Shown here one piece after another: positions 17,462 to 25,800 of a stretch of DNA of 64,000 nt (within the stretch, counting starts at the first letter, position 1; each line of letters starts with the position of its first letter). Source of the stretch: DATCRE01 sp964235605. GTDB lineage: Bacteria > Bacteroidota > Bacteroidia > Cytophagales > Cyclobacteriaceae. Below the pieces are notes generated by a model that did not search any database, was not told where the DNA came from, and saw only the letters and a list, made by a program, of their open reading frames with translations. The translations under genes were made by a program, and so were the position numbers. The stretch is from the NCBI GenBank assembly GCA_964235605.1, contig CAXSCR010000008.1:47290-111289 (forward strand), written 5' to 3'.

Positions 17462-18324
17462 TTAATAACAATTAGCTTTCTATCAGTTAAATAAGCACCA
17501 AAAAAACCATAACCGCCGTCGATATTTGTAAACTCTTGATAAACGCCTTTAAATGAATTAAGTAAATCGTTTGGCTTCACATCACGTTGCAGAATATAGG
17601 GGATAAGCATTTGGTTAAACTGTGCAATATTTTGATCGGTTGTGCATAAAATAAAACTAAAGGACCGACTTTGTTCGACAAAGAAGTCATCCCTGAAAAA
17701 ATACAAATTATTAATTTGACTTATGCTTAATACATATGGCTCAATATTGTATGGTTCAGCGAACTGCGAATTATAACAATCGACGGAAACATGATAGCCA
17801 TAATTAGATTCTTCAAGCCCTTGCCAGCTGCCTTCAATTCCGTAATAATTATTATGACCATCATTATCAACTACTCCTTTGTTCTCAAGGGTTTTCCAAT
17901 AGGCCTTATTTAAGGGTACAGTAGAGGTGCTACTTACCTTTGCTCCGGTTAATGTGCTTACACTTAAATAATAAGTTTGGCCGGGGGTAATTTTAAAAGT
18001 TTCTTGAGAGGCACCATATATAGGCAAGTTTCCTGGTAGCTTAATTAATTGAATGCTGTTGTCATTAGCATCCGTCATCGTTACCATTGCATCTGTAACA
18101 AACAAATCTTCTCGTGCTATCCATTTATTGAGTGCGGCAGTACGTTCTACATAAACGTATATGCTGTCACCAGGGGTAATCATGCTAAATACAACTAGTC
18201 TGCTTTCTTTGCTTGCTGCTATATCTACATACTCTTCGCTAACGCAGGAAATTAACACAATAAAAAATACGATGAAGCATGAAGTTCTTTGCATGAACAG
18301 TGACTTAAATACAACTGATTTCAA
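17458..18324 (-). CDS. DUF4249 family lipoprotein
   Basis: A 288-residue lipoprotein. The hydrophobic signal (SCFIVFFIVLISC) ends in an LISC lipobox, giving lipidation at about Cys27. The mature protein begins with a beta-sandwich-like region (LVVFSMITPGDSIYVYVERT, then VTDAMVTMTDANDN) typical of DUF4249. It lies just upstream of, and overlaps by four bases, the TonB-dependent receptor at 15089-17461. DUF4249 lipoproteins regularly accompany such receptors in Bacteroidota and are presumed surface partners of the transporter. No promoter box was clear between it and the terminator at 18359-18389. Confidence 0.85.
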   Translation of the reverse strand: MKSVVFKSLFMQRTSCFIVFFIVLISCVSEEYVDIAASKESRLVVFSMITPGDSIYVYVERTAALNKWIAREDLFVTDAMVTMTDANDNSIQLIKLPGNLPIYGASQETFKITPGQTYYLSVSTLTGAKVSSTSTVPLNKAYWKTLENKGVVDNDGHNNYYGIEGSWQGLEESNYGYHVSVDCYNSQFAEPYNIEPYVLSISQINNLYFFRDDFFVEQSRSFSFILCTTDQNIAQFNQMLIPYILQRDVKPNDLLNSFKGVYQEFTNIDGGYGFFGAYLTDRKLIVIK

Positions 18325-18358
18325 TCCTTAACTCACTACTTAGGAGAAAGGAATTATT

Positions 18359-18389
18359 AAAAAAAAGATTCTGGTGAACCAAAATCTTT
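18359..18389 (-). terminator. Intrinsic terminator downstream of the 18416-19393 gene
   Basis: Read on the minus strand, AAAGATTTTGG and CCAGAATCTTT form an 11-bp stem with one G-U pair (18389-18379 with 18374-18364) and a four-base loop. It is followed by a run of T residues (complement of A18359-18363). It cleanly separates the lipoprotein gene at 18416-19393 from the DUF4249/TonB operon. Confidence 0.8.
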
Positions 18390-18415
18390 TTTCTTTTCAT
18401 TACAACGAAGTTAAG

Positions 18416-19393
18416 TTAGTTCGTGAAATGGAAATGCTCACTTACTGTTGTGTTATTATCGTCGCGTGTATACGTATAAGTGCAATCAATGTAGTCTGTG
18501 TCTAGCCAGGCCCCTCCTAATACACCGGCTACATATTCAAATACATTTTGTACGTGATGCGTATCGTATCCTTCCGCTTGCTCACTAATAAGCTCCCAGC
18601 CACCAGTTCCATTTACCGAAGGATAGCACTTGGTTGTTCCATCAACTTTCAAATAATCAACTTTAGAATCACGCCAAGCTTTGCTACCCAACGCACCACC
18701 TTTCCTATAGCTTTCAGTGGTTATGTTTACACCATTTGAAGAATATTTAAGGTAATTTCTGCTCCATGCATCCATGGTAACACGTTTTGGCTCACCATTA
18801 TTTATGGCCCAGTATGTTATATGCTCTGCTTTGCCTGAAAAGCGGGCGGATGAATTTGACGAAATACCAATACCTGTAATTTTGTGCATCACTAGCCCAT
18901 TTACAGATTCCTTTTTTGCATTGGCGTTACTTAACATCAATGCCTTGCTAAGTAAGGTCTCATTGCCGTCGCTTAGAGCATACTCATACTCGCTATCTAT
19001 TTTATGAATCGTATTACCAATAAAATAAATACCTTTTTGATTAACAACACTCGCAAAATATAAGTCCTTAATGTTAATATTTATGACTTGTTCTTCACCA
19101 TCTTCTTGGACCAATGTACTTCGAAGAGAGTTTTGAAAACCAATGCTGTTTTCAAAATCTTCAAGTTTTTGAATGCCACCTTTATGCAGTAGTGTCATTG
19201 TATTCGAAAAAGCTTGCACGTCTTTAAAATGAACGGCTCCATCAATTACTGTTACCTCGGCCTTAATTGCAGTCTGTTGCTTTGGGGTTTCGAAGCTCTC
19301 ATTTTCCTGTACACAAGCTTGCGCGAAAAATAAGCCAAATGCTATTGCAAATGGCGTGACTACCGTTTTAAATTTATTGATTTCTTGTTTCAT
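18416..19393 (-). CDS. Hypothetical lipoprotein
   Basis: A 325-residue exported protein of unknown function. The signal peptide (FAIAFGLFFAQAC) ends in a QAC lipobox at about Cys27, followed by VQENESFE. The mature part has an acidic N-terminal half and a C-terminal half rich in Tyr, Thr and His (YIDCTYTYTRDDNNTTVSEH). No catalytic motif is recognised. It is monocistronic: a strong terminator follows (18359-18389), and upstream lies a region with stacked palindromes (19441-19487). It could be a surface or secreted adhesin-like protein; that is a guess. Confidence 0.6.
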   Translation of the reverse strand: MKQEINKFKTVVTPFAIAFGLFFAQACVQENESFETPKQQTAIKAEVTVIDGAVHFKDVQAFSNTMTLLHKGGIQKLEDFENSIGFQNSLRSTLVQEDGEEQVININIKDLYFASVVNQKGIYFIGNTIHKIDSEYEYALSDGNETLLSKALMLSNANAKKESVNGLVMHKITGIGISSNSSARFSGKAEHITYWAINNGEPKRVTMDAWSRNYLKYSSNGVNITTESYRKGGALGSKAWRDSKVDYLKVDGTTKCYPSVNGTGGWELISEQAEGYDTHHVQNVFEYVAGVLGGAWLDTDYIDCTYTYTRDDNNTTVSEHFHFTN

Positions 19394-19440
19394 AATAGGG
19401 TTTTTAAAATATCAAAGCGGATATCGCTTTCGCAATGTTA

Positions 19441-19487
19441 TGCAAATAAAATCAATATCGCAATATTTGCATACGCGTATACGCGTA
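19441..19487. promoter_or_regulatory. Stacked palindromes, candidate operator
   Basis: TGCAAATA (19441-19448) and TATTTGCA (19464-19471) form an inverted repeat with a 15-base spacer. It is followed at once by two head-to-tail copies of the self-complementary octamer TACGCGTA (19472-19487). The block lies 48-94 bp upstream of the start of the minus-strand lipoprotein gene (19393), a suitable place for a regulator site. Confidence 0.4.
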
Positions 19488-19507
19488 CATTGTACTATAT
19501 ATACTAA

Positions 19508-20101
19508 TCAACGATGCATCTTATTACGTTCATCTTGAAGTTCACGAGAAAGTTTGGTCTGCTTATCTAATGCTTTACGTTTGTACTCATCATACTCCTT
19601 GCTAATAATATCAAATAGATCTGTTTTTTCCTTCATAGCAGATTGCATCAACTTCAAACGGCCAGCAATTAGCACAAGTCCGGCAATGAGAACACCTGTT
19701 ATTATCAATACCAAGGTTATAAATCCATTCTTCTGAAATTTGACTCCCAGCGCATTGATGTGTGTGCTCTCAAAGGTGATGTCTGACATAGATTGTTCCT
19801 TATCCTTCAATTTAATATTCGCCTGATTTATATCTTCCTTAAATTTTTTAACCTCAGCCTGAACAGCATGAAACGCTGCTTGCTTTGTTCCTAGCGAATC
19901 CTCAATAATTTTCCACACGCCATCTAAAGTTGTTTCCTTAATAACCTTGTAATCTTGATAGTTTTGAGATTTTGACTTCATCAAAGAGAATCTTTCCTTG
20001 AGGGTTTGATTATTCGGACTTAATACATCAGTAGATGCTGTTTGAGCATAGGTACTTTGTATAGCGCATAAACACAGAATGAATATTATGAATTTTTTCA
20101 T
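19508..20101 (-). CDS. Hypothetical coiled-coil membrane protein
   Basis: A 197-residue protein. A signal peptide (MKKFIIFILCLCAIQSTYAQ) is followed by a charged coiled coil (about 45-115, KKFKEDINQANIKLKDKEQS), one membrane helix (about 128-148, FITLVLIITGVLIAGLVLIA), and a second, basic coiled-coil tail (DEYKRKALDKQTKLSRELQD). The layout (exported helix, bilayer helix, cytoplasmic helix) suggests a structural or tethering protein. No family is recognised. It ends 115 bp upstream of the next minus-strand gene's start (19393) and appears to be transcribed on its own. Confidence 0.6.
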   Translation of the reverse strand: MKKFIIFILCLCAIQSTYAQTASTDVLSPNNQTLKERFSLMKSKSQNYQDYKVIKETTLDGVWKIIEDSLGTKQAAFHAVQAEVKKFKEDINQANIKLKDKEQSMSDITFESTHINALGVKFQKNGFITLVLIITGVLIAGLVLIAGRLKLMQSAMKEKTDLFDIISKEYDEYKRKALDKQTKLSRELQDERNKMHR

Positions 20102-20267
20102 GGTTCTAGCAAAAATTTAAGCTTGTATTTTAATTTTAATTTAGCAAAATAAATCAATACCTCTTCTATAAATTATCCAATCTATTCTAAACCCTGAATA
20201 TTTCGGTCAACCTTAAACATGGCCGGTTAAAAAAGATAAAGCAATCCATATACAGTTTAATTTACAA

Positions 20268-22250
20268 CTATTTTGCCTTACGTTTAAAAACAAGATCCGT
20301 ATTTTGAACCTGCATAATACGCGCGTAGAGTTCTTTCAGGTAATGATATTCTTCAGAAGTGAAGATGGGTTTCGAAATTAAAATGGAATGATTTAAAGAG
20401 ACCTTATTACCATCTACTTTTACTTCGAACACATATCTACCTCCCCCATTGGGAAGTGCCAGTCCTACTTTAGGTGGTATTTCTGCAAGCTCTAGATGGG
20501 CTGGCAACTCCAAATTAAAAATGATGAATTCTTCCAGGGCTGTACCATAATCAACTGGATATAGCCTCTCTACTGAGGTAAATGGATTTTTTCCTATCCT
20601 ATTTAAAAAAAAAGGATTATAGAAAAAAGTTGGTGCTATTAAATCATCAAACCCTTCTATCTCAACATCAAGTTTCTCTACAATAGGTTTATCAATATTA
20701 TCTACATACTGCAATTCGTAGTTTTTAATAACAACAGGTAACAACTTATCGTCAAGGTCCTCTACGTATTCCTTTTGGGTACTGAACGAAGTAATGAGCT
20801 CTCGCTGACTTATAGCTTTATAACCTAGGTACGTATTTTGAATTGTACCTTTCAGTGATCCATCCGTATCCCACTTTAGATTTAGCATGGTCAATTGCTT
20901 CCTCTTTTCACTTGGTTTTAAATCATACCAATACGACTCTTTCGTCTCCATAACTCTACCCCTTCCATTTAGGCAACGTAACGGAATCATTCCAAAAGGA
21001 TAATGATGCTCTGTGGCATCTAATAAAAAGGTTTTCTCGCCTATAGTTAGTTTAGCTATCACATAATTAAAGTCACTGATGACAGGATGTAAACTGTTCG
21101 GCAATCCATTATTTCTTGTAGATAAAATCAAAGGTGCTGCATCTAACTCAGCATATTTTAATGCCGCAACCAGGGAAAGGTTTATATCACCCACATTACC
21201 ACTTTTCTTTTCAAATGCCTTTCTAATACCAAATTCACTATAGAAACCATACACTTCGTTCCACTCATACCAGTACTTAATAAAATCATAAATTAACTTT
21301 GCTTTCGCCAATGGATCAGTTTGACCAACTAAAATCTGCTCGATTCTATTGTCAACAACATCTTTACCTCTTTTAAGTTGAATACCAAATTCATTATACC
21401 GCCTTAGCTCTTCGTCAACGTCCTTCCATTCCTTCGTTTTTTTGTCAATGCGCCCGTCAAAATATTTTACCTCAGATAATTCATAATTAATAGCAGAAAT
21501 AAAATTACTGGAGGCGGTCATGTAATCCTCCTCAACAAATGCTGGTATATTCAACATTACAAATTTATAACGAGCACAGTCAGCACTGCCACCCCCTGCT
21601 GTGAAACACTGATTAATAATTTCGGAAGTGTCGCTATCTAATTTAAGAAAACCTTTAAGCGTTGTATTATAAAGGTAATTGCCGGGAATGGTAGCCCAGT
21701 ATTCACTTCGTACTTTAGGCAATTCAGATTGAAACTCCCACGTACGGAAATTGTAAAAAAACGGAGACTCGATGGTATACATAACTTCAATTACACTACC
21801 CACCTGAACGTTTGGTATTGCAAACTTAGTCAGATTGCGATACTTATTTTTTTGCTCATTATAGATATTAGCATGCTCAACTCTTGTTTCAACAACTGAA
21901 CCGTTAACTTTTGTAAAAGAGGAGGCTTTAAGGGATGTCATTATTTCCTTCCTATCTTCATTTTTCCGTAATGGTATTGTGAAGTTTGCTTCCTTTAATC
22001 CTTGGTGTTTCAATATTTTAATTTTAACATGATGCTTAAAAAGCAACTTTTGTTCGTCATTATTATTAAATTGAATGCTAGCCTCACCAAACTCATCTAA
22101 AACCACCGCAGCAGCTGAAGTATCAGCCGCATATACTTTCATGTCTATTTCAGCATAACGAAAACCGCCAAATTTGAAACCGTTCTCTTGGCTATGTGCG
22201 AAGGTATTGCTGAAAAGAATAAACAGAAATAAAACAATTGAATTCTTCAA
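20268..22250 (-). CDS. DUF3857/transglutaminase-like exported protein with degenerate active site
   Basis: A 660-residue exported protein: signal peptide (1-20), DUF3857 domain (about 60-225, HHVKIKILKHQGLKEANFTI, SVIEVMYTIESPFFYNFRTW), transglutaminase-like domain (about 290-400), and a C-terminal beta-rich DUF2569/3858-like part. In active transglutaminases the Cys sits in a G-x-C/S-A-D-I-N-L context. Here that position reads KSGNVGDINLSLVAALK, so the nucleophile is Val, and the usual His/Asp region has become SDFNYVIAKL…LLDATEHHYP. It is therefore probably non-enzymatic, as in many Bacteroidota members. Single gene, divergent from the phosphodiesterase at 22317. Confidence 0.8.
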   Translation of the reverse strand: MKNSIVLFLFILFSNTFAHSQENGFKFGGFRYAEIDMKVYAADTSAAAVVLDEFGEASIQFNNNDEQKLLFKHHVKIKILKHQGLKEANFTIPLRKNEDRKEIMTSLKASSFTKVNGSVVETRVEHANIYNEQKNKYRNLTKFAIPNVQVGSVIEVMYTIESPFFYNFRTWEFQSELPKVRSEYWATIPGNYLYNTTLKGFLKLDSDTSEIINQCFTAGGGSADCARYKFVMLNIPAFVEEDYMTASSNFISAINYELSEVKYFDGRIDKKTKEWKDVDEELRRYNEFGIQLKRGKDVVDNRIEQILVGQTDPLAKAKLIYDFIKYWYEWNEVYGFYSEFGIRKAFEKKSGNVGDINLSLVAALKYAELDAAPLILSTRNNGLPNSLHPVISDFNYVIAKLTIGEKTFLLDATEHHYPFGMIPLRCLNGRGRVMETKESYWYDLKPSEKRKQLTMLNLKWDTDGSLKGTIQNTYLGYKAISQRELITSFSTQKEYVEDLDDKLLPVVIKNYELQYVDNIDKPIVEKLDVEIEGFDDLIAPTFFYNPFFLNRIGKNPFTSVERLYPVDYGTALEEFIIFNLELPAHLELAEIPPKVGLALPNGGGRYVFEVKVDGNKVSLNHSILISKPIFTSEEYHYLKELYARIMQVQNTDLVFKRKAK

Positions 22251-22316
22251 GGTGGCGAGACTTGGTTTGAATGAATTACTAAAAATAATTAAAATTAATT
22301 TATAATTAGATTATCT

Positions 22317-22823
22317 ATGAAAATTGGCTTGCTGTCTGACACCCATAGCTTTCTTGATCCAAAAATTTTTGAACATTTTAAAAACTGTGATGAGCTTTGG
22401 CATGCTGGCGATATAGGTGATTACAAACTAGTAAAAGAACTCGAAGCCTTTAAACCTACTAAGGCAGTGTATGGCAATATTGATGATGCGGCAATCAGAC
22501 AAAAATTCCCTGAGGATCTTTGGTTTATGTGTGAAGGGATGACAATATGGATGACACATATTGGCGGCACGCCACCCCATTATAACTCTCGGGTTAAAGC
22601 CATATTAGCAACACGTAAGCCTGAAATTTTTATTTGTGGTCATTCACATATTCTGAAAATCATGCGCGATGAAAAACAAAACGGCATGCTGTACATTAAT
22701 CCAGGTGCGGCCGGGAATCACGGATTTCATCACGTTAAAACTTTGGTAAGATTTGATATTCAAAGTAAAATTATAAGCAACCTTGAAGTTATAGAAATTG
22801 GAAAGCGTGCCGCTCTTAAATAA
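22317..22823 (+). CDS. YfcE/MJ0936-type metallophosphoesterase
   Basis: A 168-residue soluble phosphodiesterase of the calcineurin-like superfamily. All metal-binding blocks are present: GLLSDTHS (D-x-H), HAGDIGD (G-D), YGNIDD (G-N-x-D), THIGG (H), and CGHSH (G-H-x-H) followed by INPGAAG. The size matches the small YfcE family, which hydrolyses phosphodiesters such as bis-pNPP in vitro; the natural substrate is unknown. It is divergent from the DUF3857 gene (66 bp apart) and convergent with the small membrane protein at 22832. Confidence 0.9.
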   Translation: MKIGLLSDTHSFLDPKIFEHFKNCDELWHAGDIGDYKLVKELEAFKPTKAVYGNIDDAAIRQKFPEDLWFMCEGMTIWMTHIGGTPPHYNSRVKAILATRKPEIFICGHSHILKIMRDEKQNGMLYINPGAAGNHGFHHVKTLVRFDIQSKIISNLEVIEIGKRAALK

Positions 22824-22831
22824 CAAATAAG

Positions 22832-23266
22832 TTAGATCTTTAACTTAAAGGATAGATTAGCGGGACTTACATTCACAGTAAATTTCTTCATATCTGCGTT
22901 GGATCTTTTTCTGCCAATTGAATAGAGGATAATGCCTGGTGTTGTTAGCGCTATACCACCTAAAATCATTAACGCCCCACGTGTCATATCTGGGTCGGTA
23001 TATAAATAAGAAGTAGTTCCATATTGATTTATGTATGCTGCCTGTGTTTTATCAGCGCTAGCAATTTTAGCAACTCCACCTATAAGTAGGCCGGCTCCAA
23101 CAATTATCATGTAGGAACCAATTTTTTTCATCCGCGCTCCCTTTGGCCTATAGCCACTGTCGAACTTTCTATACGTCTTTGCAGATTGCTCTGGAATTTG
23201 TGAATAGGCAACTGCATTCAGGCAAATGAATAGTGTAATTAAAATAACCTTTATCATACCTATCAT
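22832..23266 (-). CDS. Hypothetical small membrane protein
   Basis: A 144-residue protein of unknown function. A signal peptide or first helix (MIKVILITLFICLNAVAYSQ) is followed by two further hydrophobic segments (GSYMIIVGAGLLIGGVAKIA at about 47-66 and GALMILGGIALTTPGIILYS at about 92-112) and a basic tail (GRKRSNADMKKF). The ATG four codons later gives an equally good signal peptide, so the start is uncertain by three residues. It is convergent with the phosphodiesterase gene, with 8 bp between stops. A 277-bp AT-rich gap without clear features separates it from dnaN. Confidence 0.55.
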   Translation of the reverse strand: MIGMIKVILITLFICLNAVAYSQIPEQSAKTYRKFDSGYRPKGARMKKIGSYMIIVGAGLLIGGVAKIASADKTQAAYINQYGTTSYLYTDPDMTRGALMILGGIALTTPGIILYSIGRKRSNADMKKFTVNVSPANLSFKLKI

Positions 23267-23543
23267 TTTAAATTCATATACGTATTCATGGGGCTAATGC
23301 GTCTACAAACATTTTTCATTTCAATCAGGCTAAAAAATTATTAGGCTGATTATTCACCTAGTGTGAAACGCACGCACAGCTGGTATAGGCTTGCCTAGAA
23401 AAAATTACGACAAGCTTTAACGATAATTATGGTAAGCGTAAAGTAATTCTTAATTAGAGGTTAATTAAATTTAATAATGGACTAAATGCTCCGTAAAACG
23501 CCTACTCAGCAATACATTCATTCTGAGATTAAGCTATAGTTTT

Positions 23544-24668
23544 TTAAACGTATTGGTTAAGCATTACTGGCATTACCAACATAAGGATATCTTCACTCTC
23601 ATCTTTTTCAGCAGGAACAATAACGCCTGCTTTGTTTGGTGCTGACATGTTCAATCTTACTTGATCAGCATCAATATTAGTTAACATCTCAATAAGAAAC
23701 TTTGCGTTAAAGCCAATCTCAATATCTTCACCTTCATGTTCACATGAAAGTCTTTCATTCGCTTCGTTAGAAAAATCAAGATCTTCAGCGGAGATCTGCA
23801 ATTCGCTGCCGGTAATTTTTAATCTTACTTGGTGGGTTGTTTTATTTGAATAAATAGAAATGCGTTTTAATGCACCTAAGAAGTCGCTACGATCAATTGT
23901 CATTTTTATGTTATTACCTGATGGTATAACATTGTCGTAATCAGGAAAGCGCTCGTCAATAAGACGGCAAATCATTTTAATATTACCAAACTTGAAGAAA
24001 GCATTAGACACGTTGAAACTTACACTCACTTCTGTGCTTTCACTTGGCAATGTAGCTTTCAATAAATTTAAGGCTTTGCGTGGAATGATGATTGCGCTGC
24101 CATTCTCTGATTTCACATCTGATCTTCTGTAGCGAACTAATCGGTGTCCATCAGTGGCAACGAAAGTTGTGTTTTTATCGCCCAGATTTACATAAACACC
24201 CGTCATTGCTGGACGAAGCTCATCATTGCTAGTAGCAAAAATTGTATTGTTCACTGCACGTGATAAAACTTCAGTTGAAATTTCCGCAGAAAAATCATTT
24301 GATACGGCTGGCACTTTAGGGAAATCAGTGGCATTCTCACCTGAAAGTTTATATCGTCCATTATCAGATATAATTTCTATGCTGTAAGTCGACTCATCTA
24401 TTGAAAAAGTAACGGGCTGTTCTGGTAAATTTTTTAACGTATCTAAAAGAATCCGCGCAGGTACTGCGATACTTCCTTTCTCTTTTGATTCCACCTGCAA
24501 TTCAGTGATCATGGAAGTTTGCAGATCGGACGCTGTTACAGTAAGACCGCCTTTCTCTAATTCAAAAAGGAAATTTTCTAAAATCGGAACAACCGGATTA
24601 GTGGTGATCACTCCATTGATATTAGAAAGTTGCTTAAGCAAATAAGCAGAGTTGACGATGAACTTCAT
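23544..24668 (-). CDS. dnaN: DNA polymerase III beta subunit (sliding clamp)
   Basis: A 374-residue clamp that rings DNA and tethers the replicative polymerase. Three tandem clamp domains are visible (starting MKFIVNSAYLLKQLSNINGV; PVTFSIDESTYSIEIISDNG; KMTIDRSDFLGALKRISIYS), and the protein ends with the characteristic DILMLVMPVML near the C-terminus. The open frame extends 33 codons upstream to 24767, but the start at 24668 is chosen because clamps begin with MKF/MRF, the extension is unlike any clamp, and a -7 promoter box lies inside it. It is the last gene of a minus-strand run gldF-gldG-DUF4340-dnaN. Confidence 0.96.
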   Translation of the reverse strand: MKFIVNSAYLLKQLSNINGVITTNPVVPILENFLFELEKGGLTVTASDLQTSMITELQVESKEKGSIAVPARILLDTLKNLPEQPVTFSIDESTYSIEIISDNGRYKLSGENATDFPKVPAVSNDFSAEISTEVLSRAVNNTIFATSNDELRPAMTGVYVNLGDKNTTFVATDGHRLVRYRRSDVKSENGSAIIIPRKALNLLKATLPSESTEVSVSFNVSNAFFKFGNIKMICRLIDERFPDYDNVIPSGNNIKMTIDRSDFLGALKRISIYSNKTTHQVRLKITGSELQISAEDLDFSNEANERLSCEHEGEDIEIGFNAKFLIEMLTNIDADQVRLNMSAPNKAGVIVPAEKDESEDILMLVMPVMLNQYV

Positions 24669-24698
24669 TAGAAAAAGTAGTTTTAGTGAAAGCGGGGG

Positions 24699-24706
24699 TA
24701 AAGTTA
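24699..24706 (-). promoter_or_regulatory. Candidate -7 box (TAacTTTA) for dnaN
   Basis: Read on the minus strand, TAACTTTA matches seven of eight positions of TAnnTTTG and lies 31 bp before the chosen dnaN start. It supports initiation at 24668 rather than at the upstream ATG. A perfect 12-bp palindrome, TAACGTACGTTA, lies at 24771-24782 in the space before it. Confidence 0.35.
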
Positions 24707-24787
24707 GAAAGAAAAACCGATCAGAAAAATGCGTTTTAAGCCAGAAATAAGGGTATTTCAGGGCCATCTGTAACGTACGTTATTACG

Positions 24788-25726
24788 TTATGGCCTTATT
24801 ATGAAATAATTTCGCTGTTTTATAATAGGCACGATGGTTTTTGGACTAAAAATAGCAATTGTCTTGTCGCCCAACTCGCCTACCACTTCATTCTTAAAAG
24901 GCGGATAAATCAAAAGTTGGTACATTCTATCGGCAACATCCCTTACTTCTATTATCATGAAAGGTGAGGCTGGCAGTAAACTATCATAAACAGGTTGCAA
25001 ATTAGGAGCAACAAAATGATCTGCGCCAATTAAAGAAACACCATCCATAAATGCATTTAATCGCGACGTGTCGGCAGTTGAGACGCCTTCTATGCTAATT
25101 ACACGATCAACGATGGTGGCCTTGAAATTTTCTGTTGGTTTTGATGGGAATGTGGCTGTTAAGCTTTTAAAATTCTGCCAATTGAAATTAAATATTCGTT
25201 TTTCACGCCATCCATACTCATCTAATTCAAATATGCCTGAAGCATAAACACGGTAGCCAGGTATAACCATAACATATGGCGTTATGTTGTTAGGATCTTT
25301 AAAATAAGCTTGGCTTTTCTGCTTGTTGCCCCCAGCGAAAAACATTTTTTCTAAATGATCTCCACTGAATAGCGAAACCTTTAGACCGTTTTGTTCTAAG
25401 TTATGTGCTATGGAATCTTGATTTGAATTTGTGACTGGGCGCTTCGGTTCAGTTTGCTGTAGCGTGGCAAAAAGTACGTCAACTAAATTTCGGTCTGCAT
25501 CAAATTTATTATTAACCTTCCAGCGACTGCCGTTAAATCTAAGTTCTACTTTACTATTCTTTGACTCTAACAAAACTCTATCAACACTTTTTAAATTTTC
25601 AACTTTAAAAATATTTTTATCCACCTCAATAAATTCTGATTTAGTGTTAAACCAAAACACTGCTAGTGTGAGTATTGACAAAGAAATAAGCGATATTATT
25701 AATTGTATATTTTTCTTTTTCTGCAT
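24788..25726 (-). CDS. DUF4340-like protein of the gliding gene block
   Basis: A 312-residue protein with one N-terminal membrane helix (about 9-27, LIISLISLSILTLAVFWFN) and an extracytoplasmic beta-rich region with DUF4340-like repeats (VDRVLLESKNSKVELRFNGS RW, then ELDEYGWREKRIFNFNWQNF). Function is not established. It lies downstream of gldF and gldG (74 bp after gldG) and upstream of dnaN on the same strand. In many bacteria DUF4340 proteins follow GldG-like ABC accessory genes, so it is probably a third component of the GldFG transporter system. Confidence 0.75.
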   Translation of the reverse strand: MQKKKNIQLIISLISLSILTLAVFWFNTKSEFIEVDKNIFKVENLKSVDRVLLESKNSKVELRFNGSRWKVNNKFDADRNLVDVLFATLQQTEPKRPVTNSNQDSIAHNLEQNGLKVSLFSGDHLEKMFFAGGNKQKSQAYFKDPNNITPYVMVIPGYRVYASGIFELDEYGWREKRIFNFNWQNFKSLTATFPSKPTENFKATIVDRVISIEGVSTADTSRLNAFMDGVSLIGADHFVAPNLQPVYDSLLPASPFMIIEVRDVADRMYQLLIYPPFKNEVVGELGDKTIAIFSPKTIVPIIKQRNYFIIRP

Positions 25727-25800
25727 TGCTTATGCTACGTCTTAATCAACTCAAAAATATAAAGTACCAAGTAATCTTTATTTTGCTCATGAAACTACAA

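Noticed and set aside
16971..17465. 164-codon plus-strand frame
   Set aside because: Antisense to the plug and N-terminal domain of the TonB receptor; low-complexity Ser/Leu composition.
24669..24767. N-terminal extension of the clamp gene (33 extra codons)
   Set aside because: Sliding clamps start with MKF; the extension is unlike clamp sequence and contains the likely -7 box.
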